This document shows, piece after piece, positions 45,062 through 58,593 of a DNA stretch of 64,000 nucleotides (within the stretch, counting starts at the first letter, position 1; each line of letters opens with the position of its first letter). Position numbers and translations under genes: made by a program. Below the pieces are notes generated by a model. It was not told the origin of the DNA. It ran no database searches and was given only the letters and a program-made list of their open reading frames with translations. The DNA is from Jeotgalibacillus campisalis (GTDB lineage Bacteria; Bacillota; Bacilli; Bacillales; Jeotgalibacillaceae), in contig NZ_JXRR01000021.1 in NCBI RefSeq assembly GCF_000829515.1, positions 81,290 through 145,289 on the forward strand, written 5' to 3'.

Positions 45062-45095
45062 ACAAAACACCGTATCCCAAAAGGACACGGTGCTT
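45062..45095 (-). terminator. Intrinsic terminator of the glycolytic operon
   Basis: CACCGTATCC/GGACACGGTG stem with one mismatch (45068-45077, 45083-45092); - strand reads on into GTTTTGTG. Twelve bases past the eno stop. Confidence 0.82.
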
Positions 45096-45106
45096 TATTT
45101 ATATGC

Positions 45107-46420
<1,314 letters not shown>

Positions 46421-46424
46421 CTAA

Positions 46425-48726
<2,302 letters not shown>

Positions 48727-48749
48727 TCACTTGAATTTGATTCTTTCGC

Positions 48750-49937
48750 TTACTCTTTATCGTTTAAAGCGACAACGCCCGGAAGCTCTTTGCCTTCCAT
48801 AAACTCTAGAGAAGCACCGCCACCTGTTGAGATGTGACTCATTTGATCTGCTAAGCCGAATTTTTCCACAGCTGCAGCAGAGTCTCCTCCTCCGATGACA
48901 GAGTATGTATCCTCTGCATCTGCCAAGGCTTGTCCTACTGCTTTCGTGCCGTTTGCAAATGGTTCCAGTTCGAATACACCCATCGGTCCGTTCCAAATCA
49001 CTAATTTAGACTGTTTGATTACATCGCTGTAAATCTCACGTGTTTTTGGTCCAATGTCAAGCGCTTCCCAATCAGAAGGAATGGAATCAATGTCCACTTC
49101 TTTTGTATTGGCACTTTCTGAAAAGTCATCTGCTACAATCACATCTGTAGGCATGTAGAACTTAACGCCTTTGTCTTCTGCTTTTTTCATAAATTGTTTT
49201 GCTAAGTCGATCTTATCTTCTTCAAGAAGTGATTTTCCAACTTCGTAGCCCTGCGCCTTTAAGAAGGTATAAGCAAGACCGCCGCCAATAATCAAGTTGT
49301 CGACATTGTCGAGCAGGTTATCAATCACGCCGATTTTATCTTTTACTTTTGCTCCGCCAATGACTGCTGTAAATGGACGTTCGGGATTAGATAACGCTTT
49401 TCCAAGTACATCTAGTTCTTTTTCCATGAGCAAACCGGATACAGCCGGCAGGTATTGTGCAATTCCCGCTGTTGAAGCATGTGCACGGTGTGCAGCTCCA
49501 AAGGCGTCATTTACATAGACATCCGCCAATGCAGCGAATTCTTTTGCAAGGTCCTGATCGTTCTTTTCTTCGCCCGGGTAAAAACGGACATTTTCAAGAA
49601 CAAGTACATCGCCTTCCTGCATATCTGCTACAGCCTGCTGCGCTTGTTCGCCGTAAGCTTCATCCACTTTTTTCACATCTTTGCCAAGTAATCCGCCAAG
49701 ATGCTCAGCTACCGGAGTCAGACGCAATTCTTCAACCGCTTCTCCTTTAGGACGACCCAAATGACTTGCCAGAATGACTTTCGCTCCTGCTTCCACAAGA
49801 TGCTTAATGGTCGGCAAAGCTGCACGAATACGCGTGTCATCAGATACATTTCCGTCTTTCATTGGAACGTTGAAGTCAACACGGCAAAAAACGCGTTTAC
49901 CCTTCAGTTCAATTTCTCTCATGCTCTTTTTATTCAT
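48750..49937 (-). CDS. pgk: Phosphoglycerate kinase
   Basis: 395 aa. [44 protein letters not shown] and the nucleotide-binding [12 protein letters not shown] and [13 protein letters not shown] motifs are clear. Makes ATP and 3-phosphoglycerate from 1,3-bisphosphoglycerate. AAGGAGGCCTTTTGCA precedes the ATG. Separated from gap by 144 bases containing a strong stem-loop. Confidence 0.98.
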   Translation of the reverse strand: MNKKSMREIELKGKRVFCRVDFNVPMKDGNVSDDTRIRAALPTIKHLVEAGAKVILASHLGRPKGEAVEELRLTPVAEHLGGLLGKDVKKVDEAYGEQAQQAVADMQEGDVLVLENVRFYPGEEKNDQDLAKEFAALADVYVNDAFGAAHRAHASTAGIAQYLPAVSGLLMEKELDVLGKALSNPERPFTAVIGGAKVKDKIGVIDNLLDNVDNLIIGGGLAYTFLKAQGYEVGKSLLEEDKIDLAKQFMKKAEDKGVKFYMPTDVIVADDFSESANTKEVDIDSIPSDWEALDIGPKTREIYSDVIKQSKLVIWNGPMGVFELEPFANGTKAVGQALADAEDTYSVIGGGDSAAAVEKFGLADQMSHISTGGGASLEFMEGKELPGVVALNDKE

Positions 49938-49963
49938 TGCAAAAGGCCTCCTTATGGTGGGTT

Positions 49964-50020
49964 GAGGGGTTACTTTGAAAAAAGGGAGGGGGAACCATCC
50001 CCACTCCCCGTTATCCCCTC
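49964..50020 (-). promoter_or_regulatory. Stem-loop in the gap-pgk intercistronic region
   Basis: Inner stem GGGAGGGGGA/TCCCC-CTCCC (49984-49992 with 49998-50009) nested in an outer GAGGGG/CCCCTC pair. No T run, so an mRNA-stability or processing hairpin rather than a terminator. Confidence 0.55.
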
Positions 50021-50081
50021 TTATTATAGAGGATGCAGTGGTTAAAAACCAAACATTCTTCTATAGGTAAAAGGTTTTATT

Positions 50082-51089
50082 TTATAGTCCTTTTTCTGCC
50101 ATGAAAGCAGCTAAGTCAACACAACGGTTTGAGTAGCCTGTTTCATTGTCATACCAAGAAAGTACTTTAACCATATTTCCTTCAAGAACCATTGTTGAAA
50201 GACCATCAACAATTGAAGAAGAAGTGTTGCCATTGTAGTCAGTTGATACAAGCGGCTCGTCGCTGTATTGAAGAATTCCTTTAAGGTTTCCTTCAGCAGC
50301 TTCTTTAAGCGCTTCATTTACTTGATCAGCCGTTACGTCCTGATCAAATTCAGCTACAAGGTCAACTAGGGATACGTTAGGTGTTGGAACACGCATAGCC
50401 ATACCATTCAATTTACCTTCAAGCTCTGGAAGTACTAGAGAAACAGCCTTCGCAGCACCAGTTGATGTTGGAATAATGTTTTCAGCAGCTGCGCGAGCAC
50501 GACGGTAGTCTTTGTGCGGCAGGTCAAGAATCTGCTGGTCATTTGTGTATGAGTGAATCGTTGTCATCATACCGCGTTTAAGACCAAATTTATCGTTAAG
50601 AACTTTTGCAAACGGTGCAAGACAGTTTGTTGTACAAGAAGCATTTGAGATTACATGGTGGCTTCCTGCATCGTATTTGTCTTCGTTAACACCCATTACA
50701 AGAGTGATATCTTCGTCAGAAGCTGGTGCAGAGATAATTACTTTTTTCGCTCCGCCTTCAAGGTGCTTCGCAGCATCTGCACGCTTCGTGAAACGTCCAG
50801 TAGACTCGATTACTACTTGAACTCCAAGGTCTCCCCATGGAAGCTGAGCTGGATCTTTTTCTGCAAGAACTTTGATTTTATGACCGTCAACTACCAGGTC
50901 GTCTCCATCTACAGCAACTTCAGCATTCAACGTGCCGTGAACTGTATCGTATTTAAGAAGGTGAGCAAGCATGTTTGCATCAGTTAAATCGTTTACTGCT
51001 ACTACTTCTACCTCCGGGTTATTTAGTGCTGCACGATATACGTTACGTCCAATACGTCCAAATCCGTTAATACCAATTTTTACAGTCAT
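50082..51089 (-). CDS. gapA: Glyceraldehyde-3-phosphate dehydrogenase, glycolytic
   Basis: 335 aa. NAD-binding [15 protein letters not shown] at the N-terminus, catalytic [12 protein letters not shown] (Cys about 152), and SLVDLVAEF plus [12 protein letters not shown] at the end. The cggR neighbour and a phosphorylating-type catalytic block identify it as the glycolytic GapA rather than the gluconeogenic GapB. AAGGAGGAACTTATTC precedes the ATG. Confidence 0.97.
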   Translation of the reverse strand: MTVKIGINGFGRIGRNVYRAALNNPEVEVVAVNDLTDANMLAHLLKYDTVHGTLNAEVAVDGDDLVVDGHKIKVLAEKDPAQLPWGDLGVQVVIESTGRFTKRADAAKHLEGGAKKVIISAPASDEDITLVMGVNEDKYDAGSHHVISNASCTTNCLAPFAKVLNDKFGLKRGMMTTIHSYTNDQQILDLPHKDYRRARAAAENIIPTSTGAAKAVSLVLPELEGKLNGMAMRVPTPNVSLVDLVAEFDQDVTADQVNEALKEAAEGNLKGILQYSDEPLVSTDYNGNTSSSIVDGLSTMVLEGNMVKVLSWYDNETGYSNRCVDLAAFMAEKGL

Positions 51090-51128
51090 GAATAAGTTCC
51101 TCCTTCATAATTTTGGGGATGGGTAATT

Positions 51129-52169
51129 CTATTTTAAAAGGGATGACCCTTTCAAAAGCTCTTTTGCTGCTCCTTCGTCTGTTATCAGCGTCGAAGAAGA
51201 CTGTGGCATGCCTTTAAAATACGATTGAATGGCATTGGCCTTTGATGCTCCTCCCGCAACCGCAAATACATTGGGGATCGAAGCTAAATCTTTTAATTGA
51301 AGGCCGATCGTTTTCACTTTATGAACGATTTTCCCGTGCACATCAAAGTAATAGCCAAATGCTTCACCTACAGCCTCACCGTCGAGTATCGTTCTCAGAT
51401 CCTCTTCACTTGTATTGCGGCGCTTTGCCATTGTAGCAGCATCGCCAATTCCATGAAGGACAATAGATGCAGATGTGATTAAAGCCATGACTTCCTTGAT
51501 AGACGGCTCCTTCATAATGGATTCATATACCTCCCGGCTTACCTGGTCCGGTACATACAAGACGCGATGCCTGGCACCTGACTTTTGAGCCATAGTGGCA
51601 CAAATGACATTTGCCTGGTTCTGAACATCTTCCCCTATGCCTCCTCTAGCCGGAACAAACAGCATATCCGGTGAAGCAAAATCAGGGGTCAGCATCCCCG
51701 CAACAGCCGACATGGTTGTGCCTCCTGTTACCGCGATAGTAGTATGGTCAGATACGCATGCCTTCATGCTCTGAATTGCAGCGCGTCCCAACTCTTCTTT
51801 CACCCACGGCAAATCGTCGCTGTTTCCCGGCACAATTATGACACGCCGGACACCAAGTTTTTCTTTCAATGAATCCTCCATTACGTTTATACCCATTATT
51901 TCAATCATCATGCGTTCAAGCGGCAATAAGATGTCGAAACCATCTTTTGTGAGACTCATACCAGACGCATGAATATGAAGCAGATCCTGTGATTTCAGGA
52001 ACTCCACCTCACTCCGCAGAACGCGTTCTGTCATCCCAAGTGATTGGGCAAGACTTCTTCTTCCTACGGGCTGCAGAAAACGAACGGATCGCAGAATATG
52101 ATACTTCTGCTGTAAATCATCAAGCAGGTTCGGCACCAATCGCTTTTGGATGTCAATAAATGTTGGCAT
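51129..52169 (-). CDS. cggR: Central glycolytic genes regulator
   Basis: 346-aa SorC/DeoR-type repressor. N-terminal helix-turn-helix (about 30-62: QPVGRRSLAQSLGMTERVLRSEVEFLKSQDL) and a sugar-phosphate-binding domain with VPARGGIGEDVQNQANVICATMA and GIGDAATMAKRR. Fructose 1,6-bisphosphate releases it from DNA. First gene of the operon it represses; 39 bases before gapA. AAAAAGGAGC precedes the ATG. Confidence 0.96.
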   Translation of the reverse strand: MPTFIDIQKRLVPNLLDDLQQKYHILRSVRFLQPVGRRSLAQSLGMTERVLRSEVEFLKSQDLLHIHASGMSLTKDGFDILLPLERMMIEIMGINVMEDSLKEKLGVRRVIIVPGNSDDLPWVKEELGRAAIQSMKACVSDHTTIAVTGGTTMSAVAGMLTPDFASPDMLFVPARGGIGEDVQNQANVICATMAQKSGARHRVLYVPDQVSREVYESIMKEPSIKEVMALITSASIVLHGIGDAATMAKRRNTSEEDLRTILDGEAVGEAFGYYFDVHGKIVHKVKTIGLQLKDLASIPNVFAVAGGASKANAIQSYFKGMPQSSSTLITDEGAAKELLKGSSLLK

Positions 52170-52239
52170 AAAAAAGCTCCTTTTTGAGTTGGTGGTGATC
52201 TTTTAAGTATTCCCTAAATGACGCTAAAGTAACGAGTTG

Positions 52240-52275
52240 GACATTAATAGTCCCTCGTAGACATATTATGTCCCA
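52240..52275 (-). promoter_or_regulatory. CggR operator
   Basis: On the - strand: TGGGAC-N6-TGTC-N4-AGGGAC-N6-TGTC, matching the published B. subtilis operator pattern (CGGGAC-N6-TGTC-N4-CGGGAC-N6-TGTC) at all but the first base of each half. It lies about 70 bases upstream of cggR. Confidence 0.9.
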
Positions 52276-52283
52276 ATAAGGAT

Positions 52284-52327
52284 AAAAAAAAGATCCCTGC
52301 TACAATTTCAATCATAACAGGGAATGA
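52284..52327 (-). terminator. Intrinsic terminator of the glutaredoxin-like gene
   Basis: TCCCTG/CAGGGA stem with a long loop, followed on the - strand by a run of eight T. It isolates cggR transcription from upstream genes. Confidence 0.8.
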
Positions 52328-52348
52328 TTTAGGTTACAAGCAATATTG

Positions 52349-52588
52349 TCAAGTGTTTTTTTGCAAGCGTTTACTTAGCGTTGGGTAGTCCACTTGACCG
52401 TACTGGATCACTTCCCCGTCAACTTTCACAACCGGTATCATCAGGCCGAATTCTTCCGTCCACTCATCCCGGTCATCAATATTCTTTTCTTCTATAGTAA
52501 AGAACTGATCCTCCTGAACAAGTTTCAGCATCATTCTTGCTTCCTCACACAGTGGACAGTCAGGCCTTGTATAAAATTCAACAATCAT
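52349..52588 (-). CDS. Glutaredoxin family protein
   Basis: 79 aa thioredoxin-fold protein: VEFYTRPDCPLCEEARMML with CPLC redox pair at residues about 10-13 and a cis-Pro in MIPVVKVDGEVIQYG. Start ATG 52588 with AAAGGAG 9 bases upstream; the longer reading adds an unlikely N-terminus. Immediately upstream of cggR, a position seen in several Bacillaceae (recollection). Confidence 0.88.
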   Translation of the reverse strand: MIVEFYTRPDCPLCEEARMMLKLVQEDQFFTIEEKNIDDRDEWTEEFGLMIPVVKVDGEVIQYGQVDYPTLSKRLQKNT

Positions 52589-52669
52589 TGCAGCATTCTC
52601 CTTTATCATATTCTGATCCCGTGCAGATTGTAAGGGCAAAAACCTGCTAATTTCGGTTTGGGCTCCAGC

Positions 52670-53488
52670 TTAAGAAGTTGATGCTTTATCAAAATACTTT
52701 GCAAGCTCAACGATCATCGCGCCCATCCGTTCCCGCTCCGGTGCAATATACCGGCTGACTCCTTCGTCTCTTAATGCTTCTGAGGTTACTTTGCCGACCG
52801 AAACCGCAAGTGCGCTTTCTTTGAATGCGTGAAGAATACGATCTTCCAGTCCGTTTTTTCTCGCATAATCAAAAAGAGACCGTACCTGGATTTGTGTCGT
52901 AAAGCATACCGCATCTGCCTGATCGTTAAGAAGTTCCCCGCATAACGCTTTGACCGTTTCGTCTTCGGGGCGAATATGCTGATACGGCAGGATCGTTTCA
53001 ACATCTGCTCCCTTGTTTTCAAGAAACGCAATTAATTTTGGTGCAGATTCCCCGTGAAGCTGAATTACCACTCGCTTTCCTTTAAAATCCATATCCTCAA
53101 GCGAACGAATCAATCCTTGTGTGGAGCCATCTTCATCAACTGCTAAAGGCTTAAGCCCGGTCTTTTTCAACACATTGAGTGTCTTATAGCCGCGCGAGGC
53201 AATCTTTGCCTGACCGAGTCTTCTCAAAAACGCCTCCTCTTCCCCAATATCACCTGCTATTCTAAGCAGCGTCTCTGTTCCAATGCCGGTAGTGAAAATA
53301 AACCAGTCTGCCCCTTCTTTAACAAACTTCATTACAGAAGGCTCTACTTCTTTTTCTGCTAAAAATACCGTCCCCTGAAGCGGCCGGCTAAGCGGTTTCC
53401 CACCCTGTTTTTCGATTAACAAACTGATTTCTTCAATTTTACGTGAACCCCCAATTACGATGGTTTTCCCTTCAAGCGCTTTTGCCAT
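52670..53488 (-). CDS. Uroporphyrinogen-III synthase-like (HemD) protein
   Basis: 272 aa. The HemD two-lobed fold is suggested by the N-terminal VIGGSRKIEEISLLIEKQGG, FIFTTGIGTETLL (where HemD has TS-x-x-x-V/A) and the C-terminal FTTQIQVRSLFDYAR plus VSVGKVTSEALRDEGV motifs. It is isolated from the hem operon, so it may be a HemD paralogue or a stand-alone regulator-like member rather than the main heme enzyme. ATG 53488 has GGAG 8 bases upstream. Confidence 0.8.
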   Translation of the reverse strand: MAKALEGKTIVIGGSRKIEEISLLIEKQGGKPLSRPLQGTVFLAEKEVEPSVMKFVKEGADWFIFTTGIGTETLLRIAGDIGEEEAFLRRLGQAKIASRGYKTLNVLKKTGLKPLAVDEDGSTQGLIRSLEDMDFKGKRVVIQLHGESAPKLIAFLENKGADVETILPYQHIRPEDETVKALCGELLNDQADAVCFTTQIQVRSLFDYARKNGLEDRILHAFKESALAVSVGKVTSEALRDEGVSRYIAPERERMGAMIVELAKYFDKASTS

Positions 53489-53600
53489 TGCCCCCACTCC
53501 AATCCGATCTTTTTACTTTGATTTAGTTTAACATGACTCGGTTAGGGTGAGGAAGGAAAATAAGCTTGCTTGTAAAAAAGCAGCTATGTACTCTAAGGAG

Positions 53601-53890
53601 ACCGGTTCATTTACGTTCCAGGCGCACGCTTTCCGCGGGGCGGGAGGTGAGCCGTTCGATGCTTTGCATCTTCTCAGTCTCACCTTTCCCGCTGCATCCC
53701 GCAGGAGTCGGCGCCTTCCACTTCAATGAACCTATCCTTTTTTACTTAGTTATCAAAAGATTAATTTATTTTAGAGATACGCTTATATTTTCTTTTGAAG
53801 CTTACTTGTATTGTAATGAATTGAATATCAGATGGAACCATGGGTTTCGGTTTATGATATCAGTAATTCTTATTTTTATTTTTAAATGGG
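53601..53890. repeat. Tandem repeat unit 1
   Basis: Unit of 290 bases: a GC-rich core (53604-53732) bounded by inverted GGTTCATT and AATGAACC, then an AT-rich spacer. Nearly identical to unit 2. Confidence 0.9.
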
Positions 53891-54185
53891 ACCGGTTCAT
53901 TTCCGTTCCAGGCGCACGCTTTTTAGCGGGGCGGGAGGTGAGCCGTTCGATGCTTTGCATCTTCTCAGTCTCACCTTTCCCGCTGCATCCCGCTGGAGTC
54001 GGCGCCTTCCAATTCAATGAACCTATCCTTTTTTACTTAGTTATCAAATGGGAAGATTAATTTATTTTAGAGATACGCTTATATTCTCTTTTGATATTTA
54101 CTTGTTTTGTAATGAATTGAATATCAGATGGACCCTGGGTTTCGATTTATGATTTGGGTAATTCTTATTTTCATTTTTAAATGGG
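53891..54185. repeat. Tandem repeat unit 2
   Basis: 295 bases, same layout; core 53894-54023. Differences from unit 1 are scattered substitutions and a few short indels. Confidence 0.9.
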
Positions 54186-54258
54186 ACCGGTTCATTTCCG
54201 TTCCAGGCGCACGCTTTATTGCGGGGCGGGAGTCGGCGCCTTTCACTCCAATGAACCT
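54186..54258. repeat. Tandem repeat unit 3, internally deleted
   Basis: Both core ends are retained (GGTTCATT at 54189, AATGAACC ending 54257) but about 60 central bases are missing, apparently by joining at a short GGAG microhomology. Confidence 0.85.
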
Positions 54259-54318
54259 GTAGCACTAACTTTCTTTAAGCTTCAAAGTTCATCTTGTATA
54301 CCGATCTTTTACTCCTCT

Positions 54319-54366
54319 AAAATAAAACACCCCAGAAGGTAGATTTTACTCTACTTCTGGGGTGCA
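54319..54366 (-). terminator. Intrinsic terminator of the CWB2 phosphoesterase gene
   Basis: CACCCCAGAAGGTAGA/TCTACTTCTGGGGTG stem with one bulge (54328-54343, 54350-54364) and a T-rich - strand tail. Confidence 0.85.
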
Positions 54367-54420
54367 CTACATTCATAAAGTCATACTTTTTTAAAAAAAG
54401 ACTGTATAAGCTTTTTTTCC

Positions 54421-57400
54421 CTACTTTATCAACCCTTCTACAGTAGCTTGAACTTCCTCCGAAACTGCGCCTTTTCCTCCAAAGATGACAGAAGTTTTAA
54501 ACTCTCTGCTTTGAATAATTGAGACTGTTTCTGATGGAAGGCTGTCTTTTCTCGTTAAGACGAGTAAGCTGTCAGTCTTGACGGCATAGGCAGAGCCTGT
54601 GAGCGCATCGGCAAAATCATAGCCTGCTGCAACTGCCAAATGATCAGACTCTAACTGGAAGTAATCTGCGATATGAGCAGCAGTGTCATAACGGTTGTCT
54701 CCGCCAATTCTCGTTTTCAACTTATTAGGCAATTTCCCAAACACTTTGCCTGAAACAGCACCTCGGCCTCCAATGACAATGGCTTCCTTATATTTTTTAA
54801 TTTCACTGTAAGTTTCTTCAGAGAGGGAGCTCTGACGTGTTAATAAAATCGGATGTCCTTTTTCAGCTGCATAGGTTGAGATCGACAGGGCATCGGCAAA
54901 ATCGCTTCCATCGACAACAAATGCTCTTGACGTTGCTGCGTCCATTTTTTCGGCTACTTTTACGGCTGTGTCATATCTTGTCTCTCCAGCAATCCGTTCT
55001 ACAGTCAGCCCTTTCTTTTCAAGAGCTTCTTTAACATCAGTAGAAATAGCCCCTTTTCCGCCTAAAAGTACTGCTTTTGAAGCACCGAGCCGTTCGATCT
55101 CGGCTAGTGTCTCATCGCCTAGTTTGTTCGTTCTCGTAAGGAGAATTGGAGCATCCAGACTCTTTGCAAGCGGTGTGCCTACCAACGCGTCAGGGAATTC
55201 ATCTCCTCTGGCAAGTACAACTGTTTCAGCTCCATCCTGCCAACCTTCTGCAGAAATAGCAGCAGCCGTTTCATAACGATTAACACCTTCCAAACGGTTT
55301 GTTTCTTCTTCTGTTCCTTCTTCGCTTATCTCAGCATTTTCCAGTGTTGCGATAAAATCAATGTCCGTTTTAAAAGGCAGCAAGCGATAATTCCCGGATT
55401 CACTAGCCCCATTCGTCCATAAAGAGCTTCCTCCATCATAATGTGAGGACTGCCAGTATCTTAGTCCAGTAGACTTATTGAAAACCAACATAACTTCTTC
55501 ATCCATTTTCACTTTCAGCGGCTCTTCAAATACGTAAGTTGCTTTCATACCGGTCCTATTAGTATTAATTGGATAAGTCTCCGATTTTTCCTCTGAATAA
55601 TGCGCTCTGCTTAATGGCAGAGAATCATATGAATATGCTTCGCTGCTGGTGGTTGTAAACTCGTATTTTTTCTCACGAAGCGTATCGGAGTCTCCTGGTG
55701 TTTCACTTGGACGATACGCATCCAGATATTCAGGAATTCGGTCCGTGTTAAAAATAAACACTGTGAATTCTTTTAGCAGGGCATACTCTGCATCTTCATC
55801 AATTGTGCCAGTCCCCTCCATCCCTTGCTCATACGGAGTGATTGATTGACCGATATAGTGTCCCCAGCCATCCGGGGTAGCAGAATCTGTTTTGGCAATC
55901 GTGAATTCTTCACCGGTTCCTGCAACATGAACATCCGATTGAACAGGTTGTTCAGGCTGAATATCCAATGGCTCTTGAACCAGCTCTTTGCCATCTACAC
56001 TGAACCTTACTTCACTTAACCCGACAGAGCGGATATCTCCATGATTTGAAGTAAAAACAAATTTAATAAATTTTGCATTAGTCGCGTTAATTTCTTTAAT
56101 TTGAGCAGCTAGAGGCTGTCCTGACTCATGCTTTTCCAATTCGATTGAAGTTAATTTGGTGAATTCCGCATCTGAAATCGTCATGTCAGAAGAAACATAC
56201 ACGTCGATTCCTTTTGCTCCCATTTTCTCAAGCTCCTGATCAAGAGAGCCTTCCCCGAATTGCCAAATCAACGCATTTTTAATATTGACACGCTTACCAA
56301 GGTCAAAAACCAAATATTCTTCCCGTTCTGCTATCGGCTTCACATTTGTTTTATCGCCTTCCAAATTCCCATTCTGGCTTACACCCAGGTACTGAGAATT
56401 CCACATCGTGTCCTTGGCACTTTTAAAGCTGTTGCTGTTATGAATTGAATTTTGATCTGCTTCTGTCTGACTCTCATATCCTTTTATCCCGGACCCGTCT
56501 GTAAGCTGTGAAGGGAGTCGTTCGCCCCACCGCTCTTCGTATGAAGAAAAGCCCCCTACAATTGGTGTAATAATTTCTCCAGGAGAGAAGGTGCTGCTAT
56601 CATTGTTAAACCTGCGCTCAAACTCAAACACTTCTGTAAATTCATTGTAGCGGTCCGTCATATAATCGTCGACATAAGGGGAATAGGTAGTATGAGAAAG
56701 CGTATCGTTATTCAAATCGAATTCGATCAATCTCAAGTAGCCGTTTCCTCCCTTTGTGCCTCCCTGATAATCAACTAAATATTGATTGACTTCTAAGCCT
56801 TCATTATTAGAACGTGTAATATTAAACGCACCGTGGTCATGTCCGTTCACTGTCATAAAGATTTGATTATTCGTTGCAATAAATTCGTCAAAAATAGCTT
56901 GAGGAGAATTTCCGTCTGATTTTCTTACATACGGAACGTTATCCTGTGATCCATCCGGCTTAATGAGTGTATGTGTGATCATAATAGTCGGTTTTTCAGG
57001 ATGGGCATCCAGCATGCTCTGTCCCCAAGCTAAATCTTCATCCGTTGCATCAATATTTAAAAATAAAACCAGAAACTCTCTGCCTTCCGCTGAAAAGGTA
57101 TAAGCTGAATTTAACTCATCCTCAGAATGGGCTATGTATCCAGGTTTGGTTTCCATCCGGCTTTTTCCAAAGTAATCAACGTAATTAGCGCCATTACCAC
57201 CCATGTCATGATTTCCGATTGTTACACCATAAGGCATGCCGGCATCATCTAGCGTTTTCATAGAACGGTCTGCATTCTCCCACTGGCGCAGTTCGTTACC
57301 GTCAACAAGGTCCCCAACATGCATTGAAAATTGAATGTCTTCTTCCTCGTAATGATCAGCCAGCCACTCTGTTTGAGAATTAAATATCTCTGGAAAATGA

Positions 57401-57549
57401 TTAGAGTACACCTGAGTATCCGGTATAATCGCAATCTTGAATTTCCCGTCATTTTCCAAGCCACTTTCTGCCTTAGTAACCGAAACCTGAGAAACACTGG
57501 CCAATAACAACAAAACGACAATCCCAAACGAAAATAACCTTTTAATCAT
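54421..57549 (-). CDS. Exported metallophosphoesterase with CWB2 cell-wall anchor
   Basis: 1042 aa. Signal peptide about 1-28 (MIKRLFSFGIVVLLLLASVSQVSVTKA-type). Calcineurin-like phosphoesterase at about 37-290: IIPDTQVYS, HVGDLVDGNE, TIGNHDMGG, THTLI and NGHDHGA ligands are intact. An F5/8 discoidin-like region (about 345-530) is followed by a beta-rich module (about 540-735), then three CWB2 repeats (about 753-1042; NRYETAAAIS, TRYDTAVKVA, NRYDTAAHIA) that bind anionic wall polymers. Related in its esterase domain to the 1409-aa protein but anchored differently. Probably a wall-associated phosphodiesterase. It lies next to the tandem repeat array. Confidence 0.9.
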   Translation of the reverse strand: MIKRLFSFGIVVLLLLASVSQVSVTKAESGLENDGKFKIAIIPDTQVYSNHFPEIFNSQTEWLADHYEEEDIQFSMHVGDLVDGNELRQWENADRSMKTLDDAGMPYGVTIGNHDMGGNGANYVDYFGKSRMETKPGYIAHSEDELNSAYTFSAEGREFLVLFLNIDATDEDLAWGQSMLDAHPEKPTIMITHTLIKPDGSQDNVPYVRKSDGNSPQAIFDEFIATNNQIFMTVNGHDHGAFNITRSNNEGLEVNQYLVDYQGGTKGGNGYLRLIEFDLNNDTLSHTTYSPYVDDYMTDRYNEFTEVFEFERRFNNDSSTFSPGEIITPIVGGFSSYEERWGERLPSQLTDGSGIKGYESQTEADQNSIHNSNSFKSAKDTMWNSQYLGVSQNGNLEGDKTNVKPIAEREEYLVFDLGKRVNIKNALIWQFGEGSLDQELEKMGAKGIDVYVSSDMTISDAEFTKLTSIELEKHESGQPLAAQIKEINATNAKFIKFVFTSNHGDIRSVGLSEVRFSVDGKELVQEPLDIQPEQPVQSDVHVAGTGEEFTIAKTDSATPDGWGHYIGQSITPYEQGMEGTGTIDEDAEYALLKEFTVFIFNTDRIPEYLDAYRPSETPGDSDTLREKKYEFTTTSSEAYSYDSLPLSRAHYSEEKSETYPINTNRTGMKATYVFEEPLKVKMDEEVMLVFNKSTGLRYWQSSHYDGGSSLWTNGASESGNYRLLPFKTDIDFIATLENAEISEEGTEEETNRLEGVNRYETAAAISAEGWQDGAETVVLARGDEFPDALVGTPLAKSLDAPILLTRTNKLGDETLAEIERLGASKAVLLGGKGAISTDVKEALEKKGLTVERIAGETRYDTAVKVAEKMDAATSRAFVVDGSDFADALSISTYAAEKGHPILLTRQSSLSEETYSEIKKYKEAIVIGGRGAVSGKVFGKLPNKLKTRIGGDNRYDTAAHIADYFQLESDHLAVAAGYDFADALTGSAYAVKTDSLLVLTRKDSLPSETVSIIQSREFKTSVIFGGKGAVSEEVQATVEGLIK

Positions 57550-58593
57550 TTGTGCGTAACCTCCTGAGTGTGTTTTACAAATATAATGATAGATTACAAT
57601 AATTAAAGGTCTATTCCCTTTGTGTAAAGGTTGTGTTAAAGCTAGTGACTGCCAGAGTTATGGATTTTTTTACAGAAGCTGTCATTTGGTCAAAATGACT
57701 ACCTGCCATATTTTAAGTAACTAGTTCCTGGATTACTTTAATTGATTCCTTTGAAGATAGTTAGGACATAAGTGCGTCATTTTAATGATTAGATTTCGGG
57801 TCCAGTTATCAGGAGTTATAAAAAGAGTGTAATGACGATGAAAAACTGAGGAAGAAGGAGCGGGTGGATAGTAAGAAGCAGCTGGTGATTTTAAAGGGTC
57901 TGTCTAAAATAGCCGGCTGACTCTTGCTTTCAAACCCATTCAAACAGCTGCCTTAGGATTTTCAAATAATTAAAAACAGCCATGCACACCTGAACGCTGG
58001 TAAATCAACGTCCGATCGTGTGTATGACTGTTTGCTTTGTTCATTGTACATAATGGTGGTATGCCCTCGAAGGGAGTTTGATTAGTGCCTTCAACGTTTG
58101 ATATAACAATGTTCATGTTATTTAATGCGTAAAAAATGTGTAAAAAAATAAATTTAATTGGTTTTCATCCAAAATCGGTGGAATAAAAAGAGTGAATGGT
58201 TAGCCACTTTAAGCACAGATTTTTAAGTATTTTTAAGGTTAATAAAATGAACGGCTGGACGATCACGTTTGTCAATAAACGAGGCGAATTACATGTGAGT
58301 TTTCAATTAAGAAATAGTCTCCTATCGTATGATTAGGGTGTTAAAACCCCGTCACATCGAAGTCTTATTCAACGATGGAGTGAATAAGTGATGCCTTTAT
58401 GAACCAAGTATTTATCAGGACTTAAGATGCATCAATTCCCGAATTTACTAATCTGTCCAGGAGAGTTTAAACTACTTCCACGTGTCTTTTGTAACTACTC
58501 CCCCTTTCCATATTGATCCATAATGCACATTTTTAGCTAACTATCTTACAGAAAAAATGATATACTTTTATAATAAATGCAAGGGGTAGGTTT
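57550..58593. other. 1-kb gene-free region
   Basis: No convincing ORF. An imperfect stem-loop spans about 57973-58033 (AAAACAGCCATGCACAC against GTGTGTATGACTGTTT), and GGGTCTGTCTAAAAT at about 57896 resembles the terminal repeats of some Bacillus insertion sequences, but no transposase remains. A 30-codon ORF at 58247 has no ribosome binding site. Confidence 0.5.

Noticed and set aside
53566..54060. 164-aa + strand ORF across the repeats
   Set aside because: It runs through two tandem repeat copies, so its protein repeats itself; no ribosome binding site.
53601..54258. CRISPR array
   Set aside because: Only 2.3 units of about 290 bases, spacers are also repeated, no cas genes.
57896..57912. 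Intact insertion sequence
   Set aside because: Only an IS-end-like motif; no transposase ORF or matching inverted end found.
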